DNA from: a virus
Virus record (IMG/VR): IMGVR_UViG_3300003690_000155
Location: 1,216-38,938 of that record
Strand: one strand, 5' to 3'
DNA: 37,723 bases
Every line of letters begins with the position of its first letter. The first letter of the stretch is position 1. This document shows, piece by piece, positions 23,706 through 32,275 of this stretch. A model generated the notes under the pieces. It worked only from the letters and a program-made list of their open reading frames with translations, made no database searches and had not been told where the DNA came from. The position numbers and the translations under genes are program-made.

Positions 23706-23973
23706 CGCTGGCGCCATTACAATGAAACAAACTTATACGTTACGTGAGGTTTTTGTTAATCCAGAGCACGTTGTAATTGTCCGCGAAGAATCAAGAATGA
23801 AGCAGTTAAATGAACAAGGAATGCTTCCATCAGAACTAAATAAGGATCATAGATTTTCTAAGTTAATTATTAATCGTGGCCATACCGGTTCTGAAATTGT
23901 GGTTGTCGGTGCTCCCGACATCATTGAGACCGCGTTAAACACAAATAAAACAAAACAACTATTAAAAGGATAA
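23677..23973 (+). CDS. Small beta-rich protein (FlbD-like pattern)
   Basis: 98 residues. Start ATG 23677 follows GAGGAGG. The pattern MLIKLTEVCSAGA, then REVFVNPEHVVIV and GSEIVVVGAPDIIETAL, resembles the small beta proteins of the FlbD type (IKLT...VNPxxI...V.E....), but they are too short and variable to assign function. It overlaps the preceding gene and is followed after 3 nt by another small gene. Confidence 0.55.
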   Translation: MLIKLTEVCSAGAITMKQTYTLREVFVNPEHVVIVREESRMKQLNEQGMLPSELNKDHRFSKLIINRGHTGSEIVVVGAPDIIETALNTNKTKQLLKG

Positions 23974-23976
23974 AAA

Positions 23977-24402
23977 ATGGGACAAAGAATAACAATTCAA
24001 TATTCTGTTGACTTGGAAGATTTAGAGTTAGAAGTTGGCAAAATGATAAAACATGCTGCTCAAAAACTAGAGGAGTGTGGGGAAGATTTGGGACACACCA
24101 TTGGTATGACGAGTAGTGGGCCTAATTTGACACTTAGAATGTTGAAAGAGTTGACAGATGCTCGCGAGCGCATTGGCAAGATTGAGTACACGTTGGTTGA
24201 TATAGGCAATATTATTTCTAGTTATGTTCAATATAAATCACAGCCGCCACAGCAACCAGAAGCACAGCTTTCGGAAGTATCGGAGAGTGATTTAGAAGCT
24301 GCTAGAGAAGAATTACAACAAAATCCAAAAATAGAACAGATACAAGAGGCGATTGACGACTTCAAACAGATGATTGCAGTAGAAGATGAAGTCACCGATT
24401 AG
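23977..24402 (+). CDS. Small helical protein of unknown function
   Basis: 141 residues, mostly helical. An N-terminal strand (RITIQYSVDLEDLELEVGKM) leads into long helices (LRMLKELTDARERIGKIEYT) and a Gln/Glu-rich linker (SQPPQQPEAQLSEVSESDLE). The family is not recognised. It overlaps the methyltransferase-like gene by 17 nt. Confidence 0.55.
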   Translation: MGQRITIQYSVDLEDLELEVGKMIKHAAQKLEECGEDLGHTIGMTSSGPNLTLRMLKELTDARERIGKIEYTLVDIGNIISSYVQYKSQPPQQPEAQLSEVSESDLEAAREELQQNPKIEQIQEAIDDFKQMIAVEDEVTD

Positions 24403-25150
24403 GGAAAGCACTAACAAGTTTAAAGCTCTTTCCGTTTTAAAAGCCCTCATCCCAAAGGGAGATGTTGTTGATTCTTTTTTGCTTTTTTCGGGAGAAATAG
24501 AGTTAAATTTAGCAGAGAGTGACCGTTTTGTTGTTGCGCATACAAATAAGTGCGTTATTTATGAATTTTGGAAGTGCGCTATGGAAGATCCGGCTAGGAT
24601 AGCAGAGCTAGCAGAGTCCCTTTATCCAATTGGAGATGAGAAAGCATTTCATCTTTTTCAAGAGAACTGGCCAAGTTATCAGGATCACTACACTCGTTCC
24701 GCTTTATTTTTCTTGCTCAACAGATGTTCAGAAAGCGGATGGATTTCAGCAGGAAAGTTTGATGATAAAAATTTTAATCCCATAGCGCTCTCTCATTTAA
24801 AAAAGTTTTCACCTAAAAATTTTTTTCTTACCCTAGACAAAGCCGATACTCTAAACGAAGCTGTCGCAAGCAGCAAAATGAAAGGCGATTATCTTTTACT
24901 GCCCATTGGCAAATTTGATCACAACTTTTTTGAATGCGGAAAGAGTAAAGGCTATGAAATGACAACGGTGCTGCATGAAGAACTGTTTAAACATCTAAAT
25001 GAAATTGATAAAAAATGGATATCGATATACAAACACCACCCACGCTTGTATAATCTATACAAAGACCACAATATCATTATGATTGATAAGTACGGTAAGA
25101 GAACAGAAGACAAAGATAATTGTGAAGAGGTCATTTTTGCCAACTTCTAG
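24386..25150 (+). CDS. D12-class adenine methyltransferase-like protein lacking the DPPY motif
   Basis: 254 residues. The segment VVDSFLLFSGEIELNLAESD resembles the SAM-binding motif I of D12-class (Dam/DpnM) methyltransferases (F-x-G-G-G-x-x-x-L), and VVAHTNKCVIYEFWKCAMED fits the following DxN region. SALFFLLNRCSESGWISAGK fits the conserved mid-part. At the place of the catalytic DPPY the protein reads GDYLLLPIGKFDHNFF, so catalysis by the usual route seems impossible. It may bind DNA or SAM without methylating. The call is by pattern only. Confidence 0.45.
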   Translation: MKSPIRESTNKFKALSVLKALIPKGDVVDSFLLFSGEIELNLAESDRFVVAHTNKCVIYEFWKCAMEDPARIAELAESLYPIGDEKAFHLFQENWPSYQDHYTRSALFFLLNRCSESGWISAGKFDDKNFNPIALSHLKKFSPKNFFLTLDKADTLNEAVASSKMKGDYLLLPIGKFDHNFFECGKSKGYEMTTVLHEELFKHLNEIDKKWISIYKHHPRLYNLYKDHNIIMIDKYGKRTEDKDNCEEVIFANF

Positions 25151-25487
25151 AATATTATTAGCATGTCTATTATTTACTACCGGACAATTGTTTGGATGGT
25201 TTCATCTTAACTCTCAGTTTGTGTGGGAATGGTGGAGAGATAAACCTTTTCTCCCCATATTTACGTTTGTTTTTCCCGCTTCATTGTGTTTTTGGTATGG
25301 AATGCGGCTAGCTTATGCAGAGATGGGAGAGATTTGGGGGCCAAGGTTTTTAATCTTTGCATTATCCTATTTAACTTTTCCGCTGCTCACGTGGCATTTT
25401 TTAAATGAAAGCATGTTTACAGCCAAAACGATGACGTGCGTATTTCTCGCGTTTATAATTGCGTCCATCCAACTGTTCTGGAGATGA
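25137..25487 (+). CDS. Four-helix integral membrane protein of unknown function
   Basis: About 117 residues. Four hydrophobic segments are visible: RILLACLLFTTGQLFGWF, FLPIFTFVFPASLCFWYG, FLIFALSYLTFPLLTWHF and MTCVFLAFIIASIQLFW. I chose TTG 25137, preceded by GAAGAGG at 6 nt; GTG 25122 is an alternative. It slightly overlaps the previous gene. No family is recognised; a holin role is conceivable from size and topology but nothing proves it. Confidence 0.6.
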   Translation: MPTSRILLACLLFTTGQLFGWFHLNSQFVWEWWRDKPFLPIFTFVFPASLCFWYGMRLAYAEMGEIWGPRFLIFALSYLTFPLLTWHFLNESMFTAKTMTCVFLAFIIASIQLFWR

Positions 25488-25502
25488 AATAGAAAATAAC
25501 TA

Positions 25503-25514
25503 ACTATTTATATT
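25503..25514 (+). promoter_or_regulatory. Shared 12-mer ACTATTTATATT (copy 2)
   Basis: Identical to 18686-18697 and placed about 18 nt before the start of the long gene. A TATAAT is also present at 25522-25527, but without a good -35. Confidence 0.4.
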
Positions 25515-25531
25515 GTTGGAGTATAATTTAA

Positions 25532-27622
25532 ATGGACATTGCTACTGGAACGTGGTTTAAATACCTTCGAGATGGCGAAGAAACGCCAAAAAAGCCAAAA
25601 TGCAAGGCTCTTCTCACCGAGATTTCACGAGGCGAGCATAAAAAGCCGCTTCTCACTGAGATTTCAGAAGAGGAACATGAAAAGCTAACGACCTGGATAA
25701 TGAACCAGGGAGATATTAACCCAGAGTTGGATGATGTCTTCGGCGGGCCCGGTAAAATGCGTATTGCGTTTCCTATGGGGGGTCAAGATGTACGCAACCT
25801 GGCACAAATTGTTACTGCGTTAATAGACGAGGGTTGGCGCCCTCCATATAAGGTCGCCGGATATGGTTCAAACCAGTTTGAAACAAAGACGGTCAAACAG
25901 AAGGGCAAGCGCCGAGTGGGAGATTTGCCCCCCGACTTTGGAATGCCTCATCCTGAAACTAACCCCGATCCTAGGCCCGTTGAAGAATACTATGAAGACA
26001 AAACAGTAGCAGCGTTAAACCTCGAAAAGACTTATGACTTTACTATTCCTGGTGGCCCGCGAAAAGGCGAGAATATTAAAAAGACAGACAAAAGCACAAT
26101 GTCTCGCGCCATCGGCAAGCTCGCAAAACAAGGCAAGCTAGACGAAGAGTTGTTAGAGTGGTGGAACCAGAAGCAGATCTATTACACTAACGATAAGAAG
26201 TGGGAAGATGTCCAAGAGTTGTTTGATATGACTTCCACAGAACATAAATACTCTATCATTGTCTCACGTGCGCCAATAGATATCCTACGGATGAGCGATA
26301 TCGGAAGGATTACTTCTTGTCACAGAGAGGGTGGCGAGTATTTTCAATGCGCCCGAGAAGAAGCCAGAGGTCACGGTATCGTTGCTTATCGTTTGTATAC
26401 TGATGAGTTGAATAAACTTTTAGGCGAGGACGGTCCGGCCAAAGAAAGAGCACAAACCATTGTTCGTAAACATATATTGGGAGATAAAAACGTTTTTGAT
26501 GTTTTACACAAGCATCTCAATGATGCTGATGCTTTCGAGTTTGGGGTGGATGCCAATAAGCGACAGTGGTACAGCGTAAACAAAGACGTAAAAGAAGCTA
26601 TAACCTATGATATGGTACGTGAGGCTATTCGAGCCAAGCTTGATGACGAGCCATGGCCAGCACCAGATATAACCCCCGACGCAGAGTTAAAACCTCTATC
26701 CGACTTTGATGATCAAGAAATATTCCATGACACAGATCGAGATGTCACTGGCATCATTGCCAATGAGCGTGTGCGCTTGAGAAAGTTTTATGATTCAGCA
26801 AACCATCAATACTTTGTGGTACCCGAGCATGCGACCTATGGCGCTAAACAGCCAGGGTATGCTAGCGTGGTAAGAGGTTGGGCATGGGACAACCAAAAAG
26901 ATCTATTTGTAGACGACGATGGTGAACTGCAGCCACCCCGCCCGCAAGACTTAACACGCTTTGGAGGATCTTGGGAAGATACGAGAGATGGAACAATATT
27001 AAATTCTTTCTTTAACGAGGCGCGCCCAGATGAAACTTATGAATTTAAAGAGTTCGGCGCCACCAATATGCGCCAAGAGACTGGAGAAGAAGAAGAGGAC
27101 GAAGCAGAACTTCTGGAGCATCAGCTTGAAGAGGCGCGAGACCGGATAGAGGAAATCGTACAGGCAGCGAGCAATCGCGGCCAACATGTGAGCGTTTATG
27201 GCGAAGCAGAAATAAATGATTATGGCGAAGATATTTATGTGATGGGCAACGGCGATGTTGCCTTTGTTTTTCCTATCGGGTGGAAAGGAAAAATGGAACC
27301 CGAAGAGGATGGATACTATTGGCCCGATGAAGAGCGCGACCAAACAACAATACCAAAGGGGTGGGGTAGCAATCTCCAACAAAGAAGACACCTTGAGACC
27401 ATTCTCGACAGACACATTAATGTTGGTATCAGTGAGACTGAGTGGAATGTTGAACCGGCGTCGGATTCGGGAAGAAAGGAGGTCGGGCCCGGATACTTCG
27501 AGTTGCGCGTACATATGAGCTTTAATTGTGAGGACTGTGGCGACGTAGATGATTTCGATAACTTTGTTGACTATCTTATGGAAGATGGTTTGATGATATC
27601 AAAGAATCCAACGAAGAACTAG
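25532..27622 (+). CDS. Large probable virion-associated protein, part 1
   Basis: 696 residues to the stop at 27622; function not recognised. The N-terminus has a tandem 13-residue duplication (LLTEISRGEHKKP, LLTEISEEEHEKL). A distinctive central segment reads SDIGRITSCHREGGEYFQCA then REEARGHGIVAYRL. A long acidic coiled region (ETGEEEEDEAELLEHQLEEA) precedes a further alpha/beta part. The frame appears to break near 27585-27592: the -1 frame continues without a start (DDIKESNEELENWRAYGIDE). Size, composition and position suggest a structural protein, but this is inference. Confidence 0.6.
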   Translation: MDIATGTWFKYLRDGEETPKKPKCKALLTEISRGEHKKPLLTEISEEEHEKLTTWIMNQGDINPELDDVFGGPGKMRIAFPMGGQDVRNLAQIVTALIDEGWRPPYKVAGYGSNQFETKTVKQKGKRRVGDLPPDFGMPHPETNPDPRPVEEYYEDKTVAALNLEKTYDFTIPGGPRKGENIKKTDKSTMSRAIGKLAKQGKLDEELLEWWNQKQIYYTNDKKWEDVQELFDMTSTEHKYSIIVSRAPIDILRMSDIGRITSCHREGGEYFQCAREEARGHGIVAYRLYTDELNKLLGEDGPAKERAQTIVRKHILGDKNVFDVLHKHLNDADAFEFGVDANKRQWYSVNKDVKEAITYDMVREAIRAKLDDEPWPAPDITPDAELKPLSDFDDQEIFHDTDRDVTGIIANERVRLRKFYDSANHQYFVVPEHATYGAKQPGYASVVRGWAWDNQKDLFVDDDGELQPPRPQDLTRFGGSWEDTRDGTILNSFFNEARPDETYEFKEFGATNMRQETGEEEEDEAELLEHQLEEARDRIEEIVQAASNRGQHVSVYGEAEINDYGEDIYVMGNGDVAFVFPIGWKGKMEPEEDGYYWPDEERDQTTIPKGWGSNLQQRRHLETILDRHINVGISETEWNVEPASDSGRKEVGPGYFELRVHMSFNCEDCGDVDDFDNFVDYLMEDGLMISKNPTKN
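25610..25687 (+). repeat. 39-bp imperfect tandem repeat in the long gene
   Basis: Copy 1 (25610-25648) and copy 2 (25649-25687) both begin CTTCTCAC(C/T)GAGATTTCA and encode LLTEIS-type 13-residue units. The reading frame is kept. Confidence 0.75.
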
Positions 27623-28596
27623 AAAACTGGCGCGCCTATGGGATTGATGAAGACGAATACGAAGGCGAGGTTACTTTTTACTTCGAGCCAGAAGGTAAAA
27701 GAATTGTTCCACTGGGCATTAGTTTCCCTAAAGAGATCGGCAACACTTTGTTTGCTATGGAGAAAATTTTTAAAGGCGAAGGGAGCGTAGTGGGTAGACT
27801 AGTAAATCCCGGTATGAAATTTAGGCAAAGGCTTGAAGTTGTTTTATCAGATTTACAAAAACAAGCAAATGGATACGCCAAAACCCAGCTAGATTTAAAC
27901 TTTGGCGATAAATATTCCCGTCCTACGTTTGAGGGTGTTAAATTCTCACACAACTCCCAACTTAGATTTGATCTAACTGGTGGTAATGTGGAAATGTATT
28001 TTAAAATTATCATAGATTCCAAGGAGTCTACAAAAGATTGGGGTGCAGAAGAAGTCGAAGGCGCCCTAACATTTATGAAATATGTGGATCAATATCCCGA
28101 TGAGATTATTAAAGGAGTCCGAGATAACTTTAAAGTATTTATGAATGAGTATTTAGAATATGCAGAAGTACGCTCACAAAAGATGGAAGATGGTACTACG
28201 TTTTGGGAAGTGTATGAACGTCTCCGCAGCAAGTTTGAAGCGCAGGCTGATACAGGAAACACTGACGCCGAACAAGCAATACTAGTCGCAATGTGGGGGC
28301 GCGATAACTGGGACGAGATGAGTAAAATAGAGAAGTATACCTTGATCAATAGCTACTTGCGTCCGTTAATAAGCGGTGGTTCGCACCCCCGGAACGCCTG
28401 GAGTGCTTTATCTGGTCTTCCCCTCAACTGGAACGGCTATGTACAGTCAATGGCGCGAGGCGCCGAGTTCAACGCGCCCCGACACGTTTGGGCGGACTAT
28501 TCGTGGGCAACACACCACCCTAATTCCGATCAAGCTGGGTTAAGTGATGAACAAAAAGAACGCGCAAAAGTCTTGGCTTGGTTGTACCGCTTATAA
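27592..28596 (+). CDS. Large probable virion-associated protein, part 2 (frameshifted continuation)
   Basis: This frame is open from before 27592 (DDIKESNEEL) to 28596. It has no start codon with a ribosome-binding site near its beginning; the first ATG, at 27748, would cut into a continuous alpha/beta domain (YEGEVTFYFEPEGKRIVPLG upstream of it). It therefore reads as the continuation of the preceding gene after loss of one base near 27590, for example an original D-W-F-D-D where the sequence now gives D-G-L-M. Content: KQANGYAKTQLDLNFGDKY, then a predicted helical stretch and a Trp-rich C-terminus. The family is unknown. Confidence 0.55.
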   Translation, partial: DDIKESNEELENWRAYGIDEDEYEGEVTFYFEPEGKRIVPLGISFPKEIGNTLFAMEKIFKGEGSVVGRLVNPGMKFRQRLEVVLSDLQKQANGYAKTQLDLNFGDKYSRPTFEGVKFSHNSQLRFDLTGGNVEMYFKIIIDSKESTKDWGAEEVEGALTFMKYVDQYPDEIIKGVRDNFKVFMNEYLEYAEVRSQKMEDGTTFWEVYERLRSKFEAQADTGNTDAEQAILVAMWGRDNWDEMSKIEKYTLINSYLRPLISGGSHPRNAWSALSGLPLNWNGYVQSMARGAEFNAPRHVWADYSWATHHPNSDQAGLSDEQKERAKVLAWLYRL

Positions 28597-29687
28597 CTGA
28601 GATCCCCGATCTAGAGCGGTTCGCTGATGAACCAGGACACCAGGGAGATCCCGGCGAGGATGTAGGGTATTATGATAGAGCACGGAGAGCGCGCGAGGCA
28701 GGAGGCGCACGTCAGGGCGAACCCATAATAGCCACCCTTGGCGAACCGCAACCAGTAGGCTGGCGACCGCCTCCGCCTGCCGAAGAAGAGGATCCACATG
28801 CTGATGTGTGGAGTCGTGGCGTCACAGGCGCCGAAGATGAGGAAGAAGACAAGCCTGGAGATGCCTATAAACGTGCAAAGGAAATAGCGAGAGCACGCAA
28901 AGCAGCGAGAGGCGGTGACCGTCCAATGGAAGAGCAGATTTTAAAAGTCGATAATATGATTAATGAAATATTTGATCTGAGATTATACAAAATGCAGATT
29001 CAGTTATTAGTTCGTAAACTAGAGGGACGAGAGATCGATGATCTTAAAAACGAAATTCGCGGCATCAAGCACGTTACAACTGTTAAGACTATTCGCAAAC
29101 GCAGAGTGGCTGACGCTTATCGAGTTGTATTAGAGCTTAAATATGAACAGTTGGGTGTTATCGCGAGAGATACGTTCATCCGATTCGAGTTGATTCCTGT
29201 TTTAAGAAAATTTCCAGCCATGGAAATTGAAGATTGGACTAGGCCTGAGAAAGCTGAAAGAACATCCGGGGAGACGATAAGAGAATCTGGAACATATGGA
29301 ACTGCACCCTCGATGCCTCCGCAATCACGAGACGTGCCAACTCCCAGAGTGTCACTTAAAAGTGTAGCACAAGATTGGATGGACGGGGGAGTGCAAGTAT
29401 ATGATGTCCCGATGAATACAAATGATATGCGTTATCACATCATGATGCCCGTGGAGGAGTTGTGGCCTTACGTTTCGCGTGAGTTTAGAGCGCCCAAGGA
29501 TGTCTTTGATGATAAAATGACAGCATATCAAGAGTTTATCAAGGATGGCACCGATGCGCCGGTATACGTGGCCATTGGCATGAATGGAAGAATCAGGATC
29601 ACCGGAAACGAAGACATCGTTTGGTTTGCCAAGAAAGCTGGCCAAAAAGAAGTGCCAGTATTTTTAAGTTATCAAAAGCAAGTTTAA
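28578..29687 (+). CDS. Large probable virion-associated protein, part 3, with ParB-like C-terminal domain
   Basis: 369 residues if started at TTG 28578, but no ribosome-binding site is present and no ATG occurs for over 100 codons. It may be a third piece of the same long gene, again one base out of frame. A Pro/Glu-rich low-complexity region (GWRPPPPAEEEDPHADVW) is followed by a helical domain and, at the C-terminus, PVYVAIGMNGRIRITGNEDI then VWFAKKAGQKEVPVFLSYQ. This resembles the ParB/sulfiredoxin fold (GxxxxxGNxR...A...G...VPV), with ED in place of the usual HR. Catalytic activity is doubtful. Confidence 0.55.
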   Translation: MVVPLITEIPDLERFADEPGHQGDPGEDVGYYDRARRAREAGGARQGEPIIATLGEPQPVGWRPPPPAEEEDPHADVWSRGVTGAEDEEEDKPGDAYKRAKEIARARKAARGGDRPMEEQILKVDNMINEIFDLRLYKMQIQLLVRKLEGREIDDLKNEIRGIKHVTTVKTIRKRRVADAYRVVLELKYEQLGVIARDTFIRFELIPVLRKFPAMEIEDWTRPEKAERTSGETIRESGTYGTAPSMPPQSRDVPTPRVSLKSVAQDWMDGGVQVYDVPMNTNDMRYHIMMPVEELWPYVSREFRAPKDVFDDKMTAYQEFIKDGTDAPVYVAIGMNGRIRITGNEDIVWFAKKAGQKEVPVFLSYQKQV

Positions 29688-29701
29688 AGGAGTAAACGAC
29701 T

Positions 29702-30466
29702 TTGAAGAAAATGTTTAAATATCTAGTGTTAATACTTTTTTCTATGCTCGTTGGTGCAGGGGTTGGTTTATACGTAATGTATAAAGTTCAATATGATGCA
29801 AAAATGCCAACACTCGCAGAAATAAACTCATTCGATAATATCTCTAGCTCATTATCGTCGGAAGCAAGAGAAACAATTTATAAATCTCGTTCGAGCACTG
29901 TAAAAGTTGTTTCATTAGAACCGGAACGAGGGCTGTTTGCTGTTGCTACAGGAACTTATTTTGTAGTAGGAGAGCGATATTTTGTTTTAACTGTTAATCA
30001 CGGTATTCCTGGCGAATGTCAATACACTAAAATAAATGTTGATGGTAAATTTTTTAGGTGTAAAGAGATCATTGAGTTGAACTTAGTTGCGGATTATGCT
30101 ATAATCGAAGTGAACAAAATTGATGGGAGGATTCCGTTGGATATTTTTTCTAGTATTCCGCATGGTCGTGAATGGAAAGATGCTCTTTCGACTATGAATA
30201 AAGTATATTTTACGGGGTACCCCAACAATGTTGGACCGTTTACTGTCAGTGGTGAGATAATTGGATACACTTATGGTGGATTGATATATATTCGTTCTTA
30301 TGCGTGGGCAGGATCGTCTGGCTCTGCGGTGTATACAGAAGATGGTTATTTAATAGGATATGTACTGGCGGTTGACGTTGGGGGAAGTGAGTTTGGAGGA
30401 GGCGTATTGGAAAATGTTTTAATTGTCGCCCCTGCCCATCAAATTGATTGGGACGTTGTTTTATAA
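29702..30466 (+). CDS. Membrane-anchored trypsin-like serine protease
   Basis: 254 residues from a TTG start with AAAGGAG at 6-10 nt. The N-terminus is a transmembrane anchor (YLVLILFSMLVGAGVGLYVM). The protease domain shows the triad: His in LTVNHGIP, Asp in VADYAIIEV and Ser in WAGSSGSAVYTEDG (GxSGS). It is a chymotrypsin-fold (S1/HtrA-type) protease without a PDZ domain. It probably acts outside the inner membrane on host or virion proteins. Together with two ClpP proteins and the metzincin it makes four protease-type genes in this window. Confidence 0.78.
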   Translation: MKKMFKYLVLILFSMLVGAGVGLYVMYKVQYDAKMPTLAEINSFDNISSSLSSEARETIYKSRSSTVKVVSLEPERGLFAVATGTYFVVGERYFVLTVNHGIPGECQYTKINVDGKFFRCKEIIELNLVADYAIIEVNKIDGRIPLDIFSSIPHGREWKDALSTMNKVYFTGYPNNVGPFTVSGEIIGYTYGGLIYIRSYAWAGSSGSAVYTEDGYLIGYVLAVDVGGSEFGGGVLENVLIVAPAHQIDWDVVL

Positions 30467-30480
30467 TTGGAGAAATAAAC

Positions 30481-30732
30481 ATGAAAACAAAGAAAGAAAG
30501 ATGTTATAATACATTGACGGAAAAATTGGATACAATGGAAACAAAAATTAGTAAAATATCTGAATCTTTAGATGATTTGAAAAAGACTATTTCGACGCCA
30601 GCACGAGATGAGGCGCCAGAAGAAGAGGAAGTGTGTCCTGATGAAATCGAGGCAGATGCAGCCGTCTTTGAAGTAATACGAGAGATCTGTTTGGACAGTT
30701 TATTTGATGTAGAATCAAAAGGCGAGGCATAA
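30481..30732 (+). CDS. Small acidic coiled-coil protein
   Basis: 83 residues from ATG 30481, preceded by TTGGAG. A heptad-like helix (LTEKLDTMETKISKISESLD) leads into a Glu-rich linker (APEEEEVCPDEIEAD) and a short helix. The family is not recognised. It directly abuts the next gene. Confidence 0.55.
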   Translation: MKTKKERCYNTLTEKLDTMETKISKISESLDDLKKTISTPARDEAPEEEEVCPDEIEADAAVFEVIREICLDSLFDVESKGEA

Positions 30733-31095
30733 ATGATTATGGTAGTGAAAACTGAGTCCGATGAAAAGATACAATTAGAGCCAATGGCTACGGAGCCAGA
30801 GGATTTAAAACCAAAAAAGATTTCTAACAAGGCACCAGAAGGCGTGAGAACTTTTACGGTTTGTCGGAAAAATGATGAAACTGGTGTTTCAGGCGAGGGA
30901 GTTGTAATTGAGGGTTGCATGTTTGCTACAGGACATACCGTTATCCACTGGCTAACACCGGCTCCGTTGGGGTCATTGGCTATTTTTAATAGTTTTAATG
31001 ATTTCATTAGTATTCACATTCAACCTCACCCTAAAAATAATACAATTATTACTTGGGATGACGGTGAGCAAACTATTTATGAGGATATGGGGTAA
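30733..31095 (+). CDS. Conserved-looking small phage protein of unknown function
   Basis: 120 residues. After a charged N-terminus, the sequence RTFTVCRKNDETGVSGEGVV, then ATGHTVIHWLTPAPLG and FISIHIQPHP form a compact beta-rich domain that reads like a conserved phage small protein. No catalytic motif is visible. Start ATG 30733; an in-frame ATG at 30739 is also possible. It ends just before the nucleotidyltransferase gene. Confidence 0.55.
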   Translation: MIMVVKTESDEKIQLEPMATEPEDLKPKKISNKAPEGVRTFTVCRKNDETGVSGEGVVIEGCMFATGHTVIHWLTPAPLGSLAIFNSFNDFISIHIQPHPKNNTIITWDDGEQTIYEDMG

Positions 31096-31099
31096 AATT

Positions 31100-32020
31100 A
31101 TGAGTTGGAACGAATACATATTAACACTAAGAGAAATAGAAAGCTACCAAAAAAAGGTTCGTCAGAGACATGTCAAGAATCGTGATACATATTTATTTGG
31201 CGGCCCAGAGGATCCTGGTGTGGCATATCCCAACAAGCCGAAACGAACACGATCAAAAAGTGCGTCTCCCCTTGGTGCTGCGATAGGTGAGGAAGTGGAA
31301 GCAAGTAGTTTTGATATCAAAGAAACACTAGAACCAGTAATTTGGCCCCGAGGAGAGTTAGAGCCTGATGTTGCGCGAAGATTAAAAGATATTGTTGATG
31401 ATTTTATCAATAACTTGGATATTGATTTGGCAGTGGAAGATGTAAGATTTACAGGCTCTCTCGCAAACTATAACTGGTCGAATTATTCTGATATTGACTT
31501 GCACATTGTTGTTGACTTCACTAGATTTAAATCACCCCGTGATATTGTAAAAGGATTTTTTGATGCAAAAAGAGCACTGTGGAACGATCTACACAACATT
31601 AAGATTCATGGCTATGAAGTTGAAATTTATGTGGAAGACATCAATGAAGCACATATCTCATCGGGTGTGTATTCTATTACAAATAATAGTTGGCTAGCCG
31701 AGCCAGTTCGGCATGAAGAAAATGTAGATGTTGCCACAGCAAGAAAGAAGAGTGATAATATCATCACCAGAGTTAATTTAATTGATCGTTATTTGTCGGA
31801 AGAGAATAATGAAAAAGTGCTTCGAAGTATTGATAGTTTAAAAAACAAAATTCGTAGAATGAGGATGGCGGGCCTTAAGAGCCCTCGACGCGAATATTCA
31901 CCAGAGAATATAGCATTTAAAATTTTAAGAAGAGAGAAAATCTTAGGGAAGATAAACAAGATGAAACGAAAAGCATATGATAAGGAGATGTCGTTAAATG
32001 GAGTTTCAAGAGATCAATGA
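31100..32020 (+). CDS. Polymerase-beta-type nucleotidyltransferase
   Basis: 306 residues from ATG 31100. The nucleotidyltransferase signature is clear: FTGSLANYNWSNYSDIDLHI (GS followed by SDIDL), with the third acidic residue probably in YEVEIYVED. The first ~75 residues are a basic extension (MSWNEYILTLREIESYQKKV); the C-terminal part is helical and basic. The family transfers NMPs to RNA, protein or small molecules; the substrate here is unknown. Proximity to tRNA genes makes RNA a candidate, but that is inference. It overlaps the next gene by 23 nt. Confidence 0.75.
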   Translation: MSWNEYILTLREIESYQKKVRQRHVKNRDTYLFGGPEDPGVAYPNKPKRTRSKSASPLGAAIGEEVEASSFDIKETLEPVIWPRGELEPDVARRLKDIVDDFINNLDIDLAVEDVRFTGSLANYNWSNYSDIDLHIVVDFTRFKSPRDIVKGFFDAKRALWNDLHNIKIHGYEVEIYVEDINEAHISSGVYSITNNSWLAEPVRHEENVDVATARKKSDNIITRVNLIDRYLSEENNEKVLRSIDSLKNKIRRMRMAGLKSPRREYSPENIAFKILRREKILGKINKMKRKAYDKEMSLNGVSRDQ

Positions 32021-32234
32021 GGATTTAGTAGTATATCCTGGCGAATATATTTTGCATAAACCTTCGCAACAAATTGTGCTTTGCGGTTCTTTTAAAAGAA
32101 GTGCCGGCGTAATCAAAGTTTTGGCCAATGGTAGATTGATGGAAGACAAAATTGAAAATTTTCAAAAAATAAATCTCAATTCAAAAGAACAAAGAGAAAA
32201 GGTAATTTCCCGCTGTAAGGGTTGTAAGAGGTAA
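31998..32234 (+). CDS. Small protein, possibly SH3-like
   Basis: 78 residues. AAGGAG precedes ATG 31998. It has short strands (DLVVYPGEYILHKPSQQIVL) and ends with a CKGCK pair. A faint resemblance to the MKxGDL proteins (DLV strand, later strands) is not enough to assign membership. Confidence 0.5.
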   Translation: MEFQEINEDLVVYPGEYILHKPSQQIVLCGSFKRSAGVIKVLANGRLMEDKIENFQKINLNSKEQREKVISRCKGCKR

Positions 32235-32275
32235 TACATCAGAGAACGATCTATTTAATATAGGAGAGTTAACTA

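Noticed and set aside
28578-28600. TTG 28578 as a genuine start
   Set aside because: No ribosome-binding site lies before it and the product begins mid-domain; a frame break in the preceding gene explains it better.
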